This document shows, piece after piece, positions 35,697-44,194 of a stretch of DNA of 64,000 bases (position 1 is its first letter; each line of letters opens with the position of its first letter). The notes under the pieces are model-generated. The model worked only from the letters and a program-made list of their open reading frames with translations. It did no database searches and was not told the DNA's origin. A program made the translations under genes and the position numbers. The stretch is from positions 868,001 through 932,000 of the forward strand of contig NZ_CP014301.1 of NCBI RefSeq assembly GCF_001562255.1, read 5' to 3'. Source of the stretch: Bosea sp. PAMC 26642 (GTDB lineage Bacteria; Pseudomonadota; Alphaproteobacteria; Rhizobiales; Beijerinckiaceae).

Positions 35697-35724
35697 AGTT
35701 CGCAAGGCATCTGTCGGAGGTTAC
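35697..35724 (-). promoter_or_regulatory. SigF-type ECF promoter driving the nine-gene operon
   Basis: On the minus strand GTAACC (35724-35719), a 16-base spacer (35718-35703) and CGAACT (35702-35697) match the GTAACC-N16-CGAA pattern I recall for Caulobacter SigF. The expected start of transcription is near 35690, about 50 bases before ATG 35641. Confidence 0.75.
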
Positions 35725-35813
35725 AAACGTTTTCGCGAGCGGCATCGCCGGGGGCATGATCGGCCAGTTCCGAATCCTGCCCGATGCCAAATCCTCCGAA
35801 CAGGGTCCGGCTT

Positions 35814-35841
35814 GTAACCTTTTAGCGACATGCTGCGAATT
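35814..35841 (+). promoter_or_regulatory. SigF-type ECF promoter driving nrsF
   Basis: GTAACC (35814-35819), a 16-base spacer (35820-35835) and CGAATT (35836-35841) give a perfect match to GTAACC-N16-CGAA. The start of nrsF (35874) lies 32 bases beyond the -10 element. Autoregulation by its own sigma factor is expected for this family. Confidence 0.75.
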
Positions 35842-35873
35842 CTCATGAGAACTCATCGCAACGAAGGTTCGAC

Positions 35874-36515
35874 ATGCGAACCGAAGACCTGATCTCGGTC
35901 ATGACGATGGACGCCCGCCCGGTTAATATTGCCTGGCTCGATCGCGCAACGGCGGGGACTGCGCTTGTGTCGCTCGGGGTCGTCGTGCTGCTCGTCCTCG
36001 CTACCCTAGGTGCGCGGCCCGACCTGGCCATGTCCTGGATTACGGGAGCCGTCATCGCCAAAATGGCTTTTGGCGGAAGCCTGGCCGGCGTAGCACTCGT
36101 CGTCTTTCAGAGAAGCCTGCGGCCGGGATTGCGCCCGGCACGAGGCCTGTGGCTATCACTTTTGCCGATCGCGCTGGCCGGCGGCTGGGCCTTGCTGACA
36201 TTGGCGCAGGAACCAGTCGTAAGCTGGAGCGCTCTGACGTTCGGGCGCAACTGGCGCACCTGCCTCGTGGTCGTGCCGCTCTACGCGCTTGTCCCCTCGC
36301 TGCTGTTTCTCGTTGTGGCCCGGCGCGGCGCTTCGACTGACGGACGTTTGACCGGCGCCTCCGCTGGCATCGCGTCCGCGGGTTTAGCCATCATGGGCTA
36401 CAGTCTGCACTGCTCAGACGACACCGTGCCATTTCTGGCGACGTGGTACTCGCTGGCAGCCGTAGCTGTGACAGCTCTCTCGATGCTCATCATGCCGCGC
36501 TTTCTGCGTTGGTGA
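35874..36515 (+). CDS. nrsF: NrsF/DUF1109 family membrane anti-sigma factor
   Basis: A 213-residue protein with about six membrane helices and the DUF1109 layout. In Caulobacter the homologue NrsF holds SigF inactive until heavy-metal or redox stress, and two cysteines at 131 and 181 are, as I recall, required. Here C130 ('NWRTCL') and C180 ('YSLHCSDD') occupy the matching spots. A SigF-type promoter lies upstream. Uniquely, no ECF sigma gene lies next to it: upstream is the divergent PLP-enzyme operon and downstream a GST gene on the other strand. The cognate sigma factor is presumably elsewhere. Confidence 0.85.
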   Translation: MRTEDLISVMTMDARPVNIAWLDRATAGTALVSLGVVVLLVLATLGARPDLAMSWITGAVIAKMAFGGSLAGVALVVFQRSLRPGLRPARGLWLSLLPIALAGGWALLTLAQEPVVSWSALTFGRNWRTCLVVVPLYALVPSLLFLVVARRGASTDGRLTGASAGIASAGLAIMGYSLHCSDDTVPFLATWYSLAAVAVTALSMLIMPRFLRW

Positions 36516-36558
36516 TGTCGTGCTTACCACCCCCGATCAGGAGCGATGCAGGGCACAG

Positions 36559-37437
36559 TCATCCCTTGGCTTCCAACAGCTTGTCTTGCGTCCTGGTGTC
36601 GAAATCGCTGGCGTCGTGGCGTTCGTGCAACTGGCCCGATGGCTCGCCGGAGGTGCGGTTGACTTTGCGCCCACGAGCCACTGCGGGGCGTGCGAGAAGC
36701 TGGTCGGCCCAGCGGACGACGTTCTTGTAGTCCTGCACGGCGAGAAATTCGGCCGCGCCATACTGCCAGCCCTTCACGAGTCCGCCATACCAGGGCCAGA
36801 TCGCCATGTCGGCGATGCTGTAGTCCTTGCCGCAGACGAATTCGTTGTCGGCAAATCGCCGGTCGAGCACGTCGAGCTGCCGTTTCACCTCCATCGCATA
36901 GCGGTTGATCGGATATTCGAACTTGGCCGGCGCATAGGCGTAGAAATGGCCGAAGCCGCCGCCGAGGAAGGGCGCCGAGCCCATCTGCCAGAAGAGCCAG
37001 GAGAGCGTCTCGGCCCGCGCCGCCGGCTCCGTCGGCAGGAAGGCGCCGAACTTCTCAGCGAGGTGCATAAGGATCGCGCCGGATTCGAAGATGCGGATGG
37101 GCGTAGGCCCACTGCGATCCATCAGCGCCGGGATCTTCGAGTTCGGGTTGATCTCGACGAAGCCTGATCCGAACTGGTCTCCATCGCCGATCTTGATCAG
37201 CCAGGCGTCGTATTCGGCGCCGCTGTGGCCCAGCGCGAGAAGCTCCTCCAGCATGATCGTGACCTTCTGGCCGTTTGGCGTCCCCAGCGAATAAAGCTGC
37301 AGCGGATGCTTGCCGATCGGCAAGTCCTTGTCATGAGTCGCGCCGGCGATCGGCCGGTTGATGCTGGCGAAGGTGCCGCCGCTGGCCTTGTCCCAGGTCC
37401 AGACCTTGGGCGGGACGTAGTTGGTGCTGTCGGTCAT
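36559..37437 (-). CDS. yghU: YghU-type glutathione S-transferase/disulfide-bond oxidoreductase
   Basis: A 292-residue GST of the YghU/Nu class, which acts as a glutathione-dependent disulfide reductase. The thioredoxin-like domain has 'SLGTPNGQKVTIMLEEL' with the conserved Thr-Pro-Asn of Nu-class enzymes, and 'INPNSKIPALMD' and 'FESGAILMHLAEKFGAF' bind glutathione. The C-terminal helical domain has 'SIADMAIWPW'. It lies 21 bases downstream of the next GST gene on the same strand, so the two GSTs and the DMT transporter form one transcription unit from the 39.1 kb promoter. Confidence 0.92.
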   Translation of the reverse strand: MTDSTNYVPPKVWTWDKASGGTFASINRPIAGATHDKDLPIGKHPLQLYSLGTPNGQKVTIMLEELLALGHSGAEYDAWLIKIGDGDQFGSGFVEINPNSKIPALMDRSGPTPIRIFESGAILMHLAEKFGAFLPTEPAARAETLSWLFWQMGSAPFLGGGFGHFYAYAPAKFEYPINRYAMEVKRQLDVLDRRFADNEFVCGKDYSIADMAIWPWYGGLVKGWQYGAAEFLAVQDYKNVVRWADQLLARPAVARGRKVNRTSGEPSGQLHERHDASDFDTRTQDKLLEAKG

Positions 37438-37457
37438 GATGCGTCTCCTTGGGGCAA

Positions 37458-38162
37458 TCAGGCTATAGGCGGAAAATTGGACGGGAACAGCGCGCGCTGC
37501 GCCTCCTCGTCACGGACCTGCTTGAAGGGGTGGTCCTTGCCGACCGCGCGTGCGCGGACGACGGCCGGTCGTGCCTCGACTGTCTCGAACAGGCGCTTGA
37601 GGTTGGGGAACGTCGCTAGCGGATCATCGGTGCCCTTGAACACGCGTGAGGCGCGGTCGAGCCAGCCCCAGGCGGAGATGTCGGCGATCGTATATGCGTC
37701 GCCGACGATATAGGTTCGGCCTTCGAGGTGGTCGTCGAGGACCTTATAGTGGCGCTCCGCCTCGCGGCGATAGCGGTTCACCGCATAGTCGAGCCCCTCG
37801 GGCGCGGCGAACTGGAAGTGCACCGCCTGCCCCGAGAAGGGCCCGAGGCCCGACGCGATGAACAGCAGCCAGGACAGCAGTTCCGGCTTGTCCTCGGGCG
37901 CGCCGAACAATGTGCCGGTCTTCTCGGCGAGATAGAGCAGGATGGCAGTCGAATCGAACACCCGCGCCTCACGGCCGCCCGGTCCCTCGGTATCGACGAT
38001 CGCCGGCACCTTGCCATTGGGATTGATCGCCCGGAACGACGCTGCGTGCTGCTCGCCCTTGCTGGTATCGACGGGGATCGCCTCGTAGGGCAGGCCCGTC
38101 TCTTCCAGGAACAGCGCGACCTTCGCCGGGTTTGGCGTCGGGTGGAAGTAGAAGCGGATCAT
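37458..38162 (-). CDS. Glutathione S-transferase family protein (YfcG-like)
   Basis: A 234-residue GST. 'FYFHPTPNPAKVALFLEETG' is the N-terminal thioredoxin fold, with the Thr-Pro-Asn of the YfcG/YghU class, 'INPNGKVPAIVD' the cis-Pro loop, and 'TIADISAWGWLDRA' the C-terminal capping motif. It overlaps the DMT transporter start by ATGA and precedes yghU. Detoxification or disulfide reduction is likely. Confidence 0.9.
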   Translation of the reverse strand: MIRFYFHPTPNPAKVALFLEETGLPYEAIPVDTSKGEQHAASFRAINPNGKVPAIVDTEGPGGREARVFDSTAILLYLAEKTGTLFGAPEDKPELLSWLLFIASGLGPFSGQAVHFQFAAPEGLDYAVNRYRREAERHYKVLDDHLEGRTYIVGDAYTIADISAWGWLDRASRVFKGTDDPLATFPNLKRLFETVEARPAVVRARAVGKDHPFKQVRDEEAQRALFPSNFPPIA

Positions 38163-39115
38163 GGGGTTCTCCCTTGTGTTTCAACGGAATCAGCGGCAAC
38201 GGGCCGGCGCGACGCGAGCAGGACACCGGCGACGATGATCGTGATCGCAACGCCCTCGACGCCCGATGGCACCTCCCCGAGAACGGGAATGGCAAGAAGC
38301 GATGCGACGGCCGGAATGAGTGCGATAATCGCGGTGGCGGCTGCCGAACCCAGCAGCGAGACGGCGCGATTGAAGGTGAAGATCGCGACGCCGCTCATAA
38401 GCACGCCTTGATACACAGCCTGCAGGGCGATCTCGGCCGCCGGAGCCTGGCTGAAACGGCTGAGGCCGAACAGCGCGTAGGCCGGCAGGAAAAGCACCGC
38501 CGACCAGAAACAGATCAGCGCCGCCGACTCGATCGGGCTGAGGCCGCTCCGGCGGAACAACAGCGTGTAGACAGCCCACATTGCAGCCGCGGCAGCCAGC
38601 GCACCGAGCGCGGCCGGACTGGGCGGCCCGTGGCTGGCGGTTCCCGCCAGGACGAGCAGGGCCAAGCCGGCGAAAATCGCTGCATAGCCGGCCCAGCGTT
38701 GCCTTCCCTGCCGCTCGCCGAGGAAAGCCCAGGCGAAAATGCCGGCAAACAGCGGCATCAGCGTCGGGGCGATGGATGCAGCCTGAGCAGCCGAGGTCAG
38801 GCTGAGGCCGAGTGCGACCAGAAGCACGAAAGGCATGCCCCACAGCATGGCGAAGACCAGGCCCTCGCCCCAGGCCGCGCGCGACAGCGTCGCGCGACGT
38901 CGAATGAGGACGGGTGCGAGCAACACCGCGCCGATCCCGAACCGCAGCGCCGTGATGTCCCAGATCCGCAGCTCGCGCGTCACGCTGAAGCGCGTGATCA
39001 CGAACCAGCCCGAGAAGATCGAGACGGCAACGGCCGCCCAGATCAGCCCCGCCAAGCGCCGGGGCGCGGCGACAGGGAAAACCTTGATCGCTGCAGAGGC
39101 CTCGGTCTCTGACAT
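38159..39115 (-). CDS. EamA/DMT family transporter
   Basis: A 318-residue protein with ten membrane segments in two EamA repeats. 'WDITALRFGIGAVLLAPVL' and 'ERQGRQRWAGYAAIFAGLALL' are typical. EamA proteins export metabolites or toxic compounds. It is divergent from a TetR gene, with an inverted repeat in the gap. With the two GST genes it makes a small export/detoxification operon, likely repressed by TetR. Confidence 0.9.
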   Translation of the reverse strand: MSETEASAAIKVFPVAAPRRLAGLIWAAVAVSIFSGWFVITRFSVTRELRIWDITALRFGIGAVLLAPVLIRRRATLSRAAWGEGLVFAMLWGMPFVLLVALGLSLTSAAQAASIAPTLMPLFAGIFAWAFLGERQGRQRWAGYAAIFAGLALLVLAGTASHGPPSPAALGALAAAAAMWAVYTLLFRRSGLSPIESAALICFWSAVLFLPAYALFGLSRFSQAPAAEIALQAVYQGVLMSGVAIFTFNRAVSLLGSAAATAIIALIPAVASLLAIPVLGEVPSGVEGVAITIIVAGVLLASRRPVAADSVETQGRTP

Positions 39116-39163
39116 GGCCTCCCTTCCAGCCCCGGGGCGCCTCCAGGGAGCCGACCACTTTGC

Positions 39164-39187
39164 ATTTTAGTTCATTCATTCTAAAAT
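39164..39187. promoter_or_regulatory. Putative TetR operator (inverted repeat)
   Basis: ATTTTAG and CTAAAAT form perfect 7-base arms around a 10-base TTCATTCATT spacer. The site lies in the AT-rich divergent gap between the EamA transporter and the TetR gene, the place expected for a TetR-family operator. Confidence 0.6.
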
Positions 39188-39242
39188 ACATGCCGCACCT
39201 TCGATGACAAGATGTTCCTGGTGCTGGCGAGCGGGGATCAGG

Positions 39243-39872
39243 ATGGCGAGGCCCAGGGAATTCGACGAGGCCACCGTGCTCGACGCGGCCGTGGAATGCT
39301 TTTGGAGTCGCGGCTACGAAGCCACGTCGATCCGCGACCTGATCGATAAGACCGGCCTTACCGGCGCCAGCCTCTATAATGCGTTCGGAGACAAGCGCGC
39401 CTTCTATCGGCGCGCCCTTGACCACTATGTGGCAGGGAGCATCGGCGAACGCATTCGGCGCTGTGAGGCCATGAAACCTCGCGAGGCGATCGAGGCGTTC
39501 CTAGCCGAGATCGTGAAGCGATCGCTCGAAGACAAGGATCGCAAGGGCTGCATGCTGGTGAACACGGCGCTCGATGTCGCGCCTCACGATCCAGTCTTCA
39601 GGGAGTCCGTGGCGAGCGTGCTGTTGCGCATCGAGACCTTCTTTCTGAGCAGTGTCCGGCAAGGTCAGGCTGACGGCTCGATCTCGTCGTCGCAGGCTGC
39701 CGATGAACTGGCGCGGCACCTCCTCGGGGTTTTGATGGGCGTTCGGGTTCTTGCACGCGTACGCCCGGAGCGAGCCCTCATTGAAGGGGTGGTGCGGCCG
39801 GCGCTCGCGCTGCTGGCGCCGGAAGGGACAAAATTCGGCGGCAGTGTCGCTGGTGTCGTAGACAGTTCCTGA
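39243..39872 (+). CDS. TetR/AcrR family transcriptional regulator
   Basis: About 209 residues. The HTH is near residues 26-46 ('TSIRDLIDKTGLTGASLYNAF'), after the usual 'VLDAAVECFWSRGYEA'. The C-terminal ligand domain is of the type with 'RKGCMLVNTALDVAPHDP', common in regulators of reductases and exporters (YxaF/RutR-like group). It is divergent from the EamA-GST operon. ATG 39243 is chosen; upstream codons in the same frame lack family similarity. Confidence 0.92.
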   Translation: MARPREFDEATVLDAAVECFWSRGYEATSIRDLIDKTGLTGASLYNAFGDKRAFYRRALDHYVAGSIGERIRRCEAMKPREAIEAFLAEIVKRSLEDKDRKGCMLVNTALDVAPHDPVFRESVASVLLRIETFFLSSVRQGQADGSISSSQAADELARHLLGVLMGVRVLARVRPERALIEGVVRPALALLAPEGTKFGGSVAGVVDSS

Positions 39873-40005
39873 AGGGTCGCTATCAGGGAGCGCGCCCACC
39901 TCTGCTATTGGCACAACTCGTCCGGGATCAGGCAACCTGACGTGCGACACGCTCGGCACGCCCATCGGCATGAATTTGGGGGCCCGAACCTATTTCTGGC
40001 AAGCC

Positions 40006-40027
40006 TTGACAACAGCAGGTTGTCCAA
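40006..40027. promoter_or_regulatory. Inverted repeat upstream of the FkbM gene
   Basis: TTGACAAC and GTTGTCCAA form a nearly perfect inverted repeat with a 5-base loop. It could be an operator or a promoter (TTGACA is like a sigma-70 -35 element). No regulator is assigned. Confidence 0.35.
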
Positions 40028-40082
40028 CTCCGGCATTCTGCCAGTAGCGTTCCCGCCGCCTCCGAACTTGAGGAGCAAGCCC

Positions 40083-40799
40083 ATGACCGAGATCTCACCG
40101 GCTCTACGGCGAATTGACGTTGATCGCATCGGCCCGGTTTGGATCCGCGACGGCACTAGCGACTACGCGGTCCTCGAGCAGATCTTCCGCACGGAAGAAT
40201 TCAACATCAGCACCGCCCCGCAATTCGCCTGGATCCGCGCGGCCTATCACCGGCTGATCGCCGCCGGCGAGACCCCGCTCGTCGTCGATTGCGGTGCCAA
40301 TATCGGCCTCAGCACACTATACTTCGCATTGCATTTGCCGGCAGCGCGGATCGTCGGCATTGAGCCCGCGCGAGACAACGCGGAGCTTGCGCGTAAGAAC
40401 ACGCAGCACAATCCCCTGATCGAGATCGTCGAAGCCGCCGTGCACGACCGGGAAACCGGCCTTGAGTTGGTGGACCCCCATGCCGAAAAGTTCGCTTATC
40501 GGGTGCGGCCGGCCCAGGCCGGCGCGCAAAGCGCGATCGCCGCCGTCACCATTGACGGCCTCATGCGGCGGTATGGCGCCACGCGCAATCTCATCGTCAA
40601 AGTCGACATCGAGGGTGGCGAAGACACCTTGTTCCGTTCGAACACGGGCTGGCTCGATCGCACCGATCTGCTCATTGCGGAGACGCATGATTGGCTGTTC
40701 CCGGGGCAGGGCACCAGCCGGACCCTGTTCTCAGCCATCGCGGGGCGCAATTTCGAAGTGATCCAGAAAGGTGAGTACATTTCGTTCTTTTTCCAGTGA
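40083..40799 (+). CDS. FkbM family methyltransferase
   Basis: About 238 residues. 'PLVVDCGANIGLSTLYFALH' is the SAM-binding motif I of FkbM-type O-methyltransferases, 'RIVGIEPARDNAELARKN' motif II, and 'LIVKVDIEGGEDTLF' the conserved KIDIEG segment. These enzymes methylate sugars or polyketides; in bacteria they often modify surface glycans. It is followed 80 bases later by a GT25 glycosyltransferase. ATG 40083 has GAGGAG upstream. Confidence 0.9.
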   Translation: MTEISPALRRIDVDRIGPVWIRDGTSDYAVLEQIFRTEEFNISTAPQFAWIRAAYHRLIAAGETPLVVDCGANIGLSTLYFALHLPAARIVGIEPARDNAELARKNTQHNPLIEIVEAAVHDRETGLELVDPHAEKFAYRVRPAQAGAQSAIAAVTIDGLMRRYGATRNLIVKVDIEGGEDTLFRSNTGWLDRTDLLIAETHDWLFPGQGTSRTLFSAIAGRNFEVIQKGEYISFFFQ

Positions 40800-40879
40800 C
40801 AAAGCGCACGTCTCCGCGCTGAAATGTCCGCTGACGAAGATCAAAAGGGGGCTGTCGTCCGATCCGCACCAAACCAGAC

Positions 40880-41722
40880 ATGGATCATATGCTGCAGCTC
40901 GTTCCCAAAGCGGACATCGCGTTCGATGGGGACAGTGCTCAGGCGGTTGGCATCGACCTGCCCGTCGCCGTGATCAATCTTCCGCATCGAACGGACAAGT
41001 GGAACGCCATCTCGAAGCGCATGGCCGCTATCGGACTGAACAAACTGATCAAGGTGCCAGCGGTCGAGGGCGCCCGGTTATCGTTGGAGGCCATTGCACC
41101 CCTGTTGTGCCAACCGGCCGCACAGATCGAAGCAGCCCCACAGAGCCATTTCACACTCACGCGGCCCGCGATCGGCTGTTTCCTATCGCACATCGCCACC
41201 TGGCAGTGGATGATCGCCAACAAGATGCCGCGGCTGCTGGTCTTCGAAGACGATGCCAACCCGGCCGCGAGTTTCGATGCGAACCGATTCCGTAACGTCC
41301 TCGGCGCCATCTCGCCCAAGGCCGATCTTGTTTTTCTCGGCCGCGCCATCATGAATGGTATGGCGGAGAGGCCCCAAGGCTCGGAACTGGCGCGGATCTA
41401 CTTCTTCAACGGAACGTTCGCCTATCTGATCACGCCCGCAGCCTGCCGGACGCTGATCCCGGCTCTGCTCCCCATGAATGGGCACATCGATCATGAAATC
41501 AGCACTGTCCTGATCGAGCGCAGACACGATCTGGAGGCCCACTACACCGAGCCGCCCATCTTCGAGCCCGATTGGTCGCTCCGCAGCGACTGCTATGTCC
41601 CGCTGGAAGGCGTCACGAACGCCGACCGCGCACTTGGCATAGTACTGCACGCAAAGCGGCAGCTACTCATCGACGACGGCTGCGCCTTGCTGCCGCCGTT
41701 TGACGCGACGGCCGTCAATTGA
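40880..41722 (+). CDS. Glycosyltransferase family 25 protein
   Basis: A 280-residue GT25 member. 'DLPVAVINLPHRTDKWNAIS' is the N-terminal signature ('INLxxRxDRW'), 'RPAIGCFLSHIATWQWMI' the conserved GCxxSH block, and 'LLVFEDDANP' the DxD-like catalytic motif. GT25 enzymes add galactose or related sugars to lipooligosaccharide or protein. It follows the FkbM methyltransferase, so the pair probably decorates the same surface glycan. Confidence 0.9.
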   Translation: MDHMLQLVPKADIAFDGDSAQAVGIDLPVAVINLPHRTDKWNAISKRMAAIGLNKLIKVPAVEGARLSLEAIAPLLCQPAAQIEAAPQSHFTLTRPAIGCFLSHIATWQWMIANKMPRLLVFEDDANPAASFDANRFRNVLGAISPKADLVFLGRAIMNGMAERPQGSELARIYFFNGTFAYLITPAACRTLIPALLPMNGHIDHEISTVLIERRHDLEAHYTEPPIFEPDWSLRSDCYVPLEGVTNADRALGIVLHAKRQLLIDDGCALLPPFDATAVN

Positions 41723-42149
41723 CTGCGACCCGTGCTTGACCAACACCGATACTCAGGAGTTGGAGCCTCCGGGAAGCCCGATGCGGTTCAATCAGCGCGT
41801 AAGTCCGTTAGGATGGCTGGAAGCTGGACGGTTCGAAGAACCTCGCATCCCATCGCGCTCAACGTCTGGTGAAGCACGATGAACGATGACGCTGAACGCG
41901 AAGACACGCAGGATGATCAGCGTCAACCGCCGCGCGGTGCTCCTCAGCGAGCACCTCGATCGATAGTCGCCCGCTACCCCCGCATAGAGGACACAGACGA
42001 GCTCCTGGGCTACCAGGCGACCATCGAGCTCGACGAGGATCATGCGACCGCCGCAGCATGGGCATGTCGGACGATGGTCATCACACTGCTCGTCCGTCTC
42101 GGCACGACCGACTGCGGCTTTACACCCGCTCGGCGTTTGGCGAGGAATT
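41723..42149. other. Non-coding stretch with a transposase-like fragment
   Basis: No intact gene. On the minus strand (41792-42178 region) a piece with 'DDHRPTCPCCGGRMILVE' resembles the C-terminal zinc ribbon of IS91-type transposases. The rest is unrecognised. It marks the right end of the native segment and the left edge of a block with different gene content. Confidence 0.35.
42030..42140 (-). mobile_element. Possible IS91-type transposase C-terminal remnant
   Basis: The minus-strand translation contains 'PTCPCCGGRMILVE', like the last zinc-ribbon of IS91-family transposases. There is no recognisable catalytic domain, and the downstream tail does not match. It may be the relic of the transposition that delivered the adjacent sigma-factor block. 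Confidence 0.3.
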
Positions 42150-43352
42150 TCAGCCCAGCTGAGCAACCAGGAAATCACGCAGACGCGGATCGTCGGTCAG
42201 GCCGATGGCGCGCCGCACCGCGGCCTGCCTGCCGGGCGCGCCGGCCAGGCCCAGCACATGGGCGCGCGCCACCCAGTAGGGCGCATAGCCGGCGGCCTCA
42301 AGCGGCAGTGCGTCCAGCAGCGCCACCGCAGACGCGGGCTCGCCGGACTCGGCCAAGGCCACGGCCTGGCCGACGCGCGCGCCGAGGTTGGCGTGGTGCT
42401 GCACGAGCACGCCGTACAGCTCTGCGATGGCGCGCCAGGGTGTCTGCCCCGTGGCGCGGCGCTGCGCATGGGCCGACTGGATGGCCGCTTCGATCTGGAA
42501 GGGCCCGGGCTGGCGCAGCTTAGCGGCGGTCCACAGCGCCGCCTCGGCCTCGCGGATGAGGTCGTCCCGCCAGCCGGCCGGGTCCTGCGCCGGCAGGGGC
42601 ACAAAACGGCCCTCGGCATCGAACTGCGCGGCGCGTCGCGACTCGGCATGCAGCAGGAGGGCCAGCAGCCCCCAGGCCTCGGCCTGCGTCGGCAGCAGCT
42701 GCGCCGCCAGGCGGGCCAGGAAGAGGCCTTCCTCGCGTAGGTCGTCAGCGGGGCTGACCAGCGCGTGCCGGCCCAGGGTGTAGGCGGCGTAGATGGCCTC
42801 CAGCACGGCGAACAGGCGCGCCGGCAGCTCGCGGGCTTCCGGCGCTTCGAAGCGCAACCCGGCTTCGCGGATCCTCGCCTTGGCCCGCACCAGGCGCTGG
42901 GCCATCGCCGCAGGCGAGACGAGGAAGGCGCTGGCGATGACCTTGGCGTTCATTCCCAGCACGGCCTGCAGCATCAGCGGAGCGTGGACGTTCGCCTCGA
43001 TGGCCGGATGGGCGCACACGAACATCAGCTGAAGCCGTGCGTCGGGCACGGCTAGGCGCTCGGGCGCCTCGGGCTCGGCCTCGTCGAGCAGGGCGGTGAC
43101 GCGCGGGTCCAGCGTCAGCCGGACGTGGCGGGCGTGGTGCAGCAGGCGGCGCTGGGCCGCAGCGGCCAGCCAGGCCTCGGGCGCGTCCGGCACGCCCTGC
43201 TCGGGCCAGTGGCGCAGCGCGGCGGCAAAGGCGTCGGCCAGCGCGTCCTCGGCCGCGGTGAGGTCGCGCCATTGCCAGGCCAGGCGCGCTACGAGGCGGC
43301 CATAGCTCTCACGGGCGACGCGCTCGGCCGCCGCCGCCACGCCGTCGCTCAT
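42150..43352 (-). CDS. ECF42-type RNA polymerase sigma factor (with TPR-like C-terminal extension)
   Basis: About 400 residues: sigma region 2 ('ESYGRLVARLAWQWRDLTAAEDALADAFAAAL', shown in part), region 4 ('LVSPAAMAQRLVRAKARIR') and a 200-residue helical extension, the plan of ECF42 sigma factors. ECF42 factors have no anti-sigma; they are co-encoded with DGPF/YCII proteins. The YCII gene lies just upstream and overlaps by ATGA. The block is very GC-rich with Burkholderiales-like style and sits next to a transposase relic, so lateral transfer is likely. Start ATG 43352. Confidence 0.85.
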   Translation of the reverse strand: MSDGVAAAAERVARESYGRLVARLAWQWRDLTAAEDALADAFAAALRHWPEQGVPDAPEAWLAAAAQRRLLHHARHVRLTLDPRVTALLDEAEPEAPERLAVPDARLQLMFVCAHPAIEANVHAPLMLQAVLGMNAKVIASAFLVSPAAMAQRLVRAKARIREAGLRFEAPEARELPARLFAVLEAIYAAYTLGRHALVSPADDLREEGLFLARLAAQLLPTQAEAWGLLALLLHAESRRAAQFDAEGRFVPLPAQDPAGWRDDLIREAEAALWTAAKLRQPGPFQIEAAIQSAHAQRRATGQTPWRAIAELYGVLVQHHANLGARVGQAVALAESGEPASAVALLDALPLEAAGYAPYWVARAHVLGLAGAPGRQAAVRRAIGLTDDPRLRDFLVAQLG

Positions 43353-43717
43353 GCAGGCGCGTTCGTCGGTGGCGGCATCACCGGCCGCACCTCGACACTG
43401 CCGGCCGATGCGCAGGGCGCCTGCGCGGCCCATTCCAGCGCGTCGTCCAGGCTGGCCGTCTCGACGATGAAGTAGCCGCCCAGGTGCTCGTGGGTGTCGG
43501 CGAAGGGGCCGTCCTGCACCTGGCGCTTTCCGCCTTCCACGCGCACTCGGGTGGCGGTGCGCGGCGACTGCAGCCCGTTGCCGCTGACGACGATGCCACT
43601 GTCATGCATGGCGCCGACGTAGGCATTCCACGCGCCCCAGTAGGCGGGCGCGGCCGCGGGGTCGTCGCGGCGGCCGATTTCGGCGGTGGTCTCACTGAAG
43701 ATGAGCATGTACTGCAT
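43349..43717 (-). CDS. YCII-related DGPF-domain protein, partner of ECF42 sigma
   Basis: About 122 residues. 'MQYMLIFSETTAEIG' and 'VQDGPFADTHEHLGGYFIVE' mark the DGPF/YCII family. These small dimeric proteins are conserved companions of ECF42 sigma factors and are usually the target or co-operonic gene; their biochemical role is unclear. The gene overlaps the sigma gene by ATGA. A TGTCGA element at 43787-43792 upstream could be an ECF42-type -35. Confidence 0.88.
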   Translation of the reverse strand: MQYMLIFSETTAEIGRRDDPAAAPAYWGAWNAYVGAMHDSGIVVSGNGLQSPRTATRVRVEGGKRQVQDGPFADTHEHLGGYFIVETASLDDALEWAAQAPCASAGSVEVRPVMPPPTNAPA

Positions 43718-43769
43718 GGCGTTCTCCTTGGGCGGCTCGCGCACCGTGCGCGTTCCTAACAGGGTGATG

Positions 43770-43792
43770 CGCGGCGGGGCGCCCGATCGACA
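43770..43792 (-). promoter_or_regulatory. Possible ECF42-type promoter upstream of the DGPF gene
   Basis: TGTCGA (minus strand, 43792-43787) matches the -35 element I recall for ECF42 sigma factors. A CGCATC-like element about 16 bases downstream is only a loose match to the CG(A/T)C -10. It lies about 70 bases before ATG 43717, so autoregulation is plausible. Confidence 0.4.
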
Positions 43793-44194
43793 GCGACGCA
43801 GGAAAATTTTCGCGCCCGGCCTCAGACCGCACGCACCCGCCCGACGGCTTCGCGGGCGCCTGCCTGATCCTCTTCGTTTAGACTGGAAAGGTCGATTTCG
43901 TAATTGGCGATGAACAGTGGCCGATGATCCAATCCGCGCATCGCCTCCAACCGGGTCTTTCCGGAGCCCTCGTGGTCTAGTGTTGGGCTGACAAGTGGAT
44001 TTCGCGTGAGCGGTAGATTTTCCTCGAGGACGCGAAGCGCGCGTGCAGCTCTGAGTGGAGTTGGGCTTGAAGCGCACAGCCACGCGCGCGTGGCGAACGC
44101 AAAAATTCCGGTCCAAATGTTTAGAGCTGGGAGCGTGCTGAACCCGCGACAGGTGCTCGGCTCATCAAAAGCCCGAACGTCCGGTTCCCGGCGA

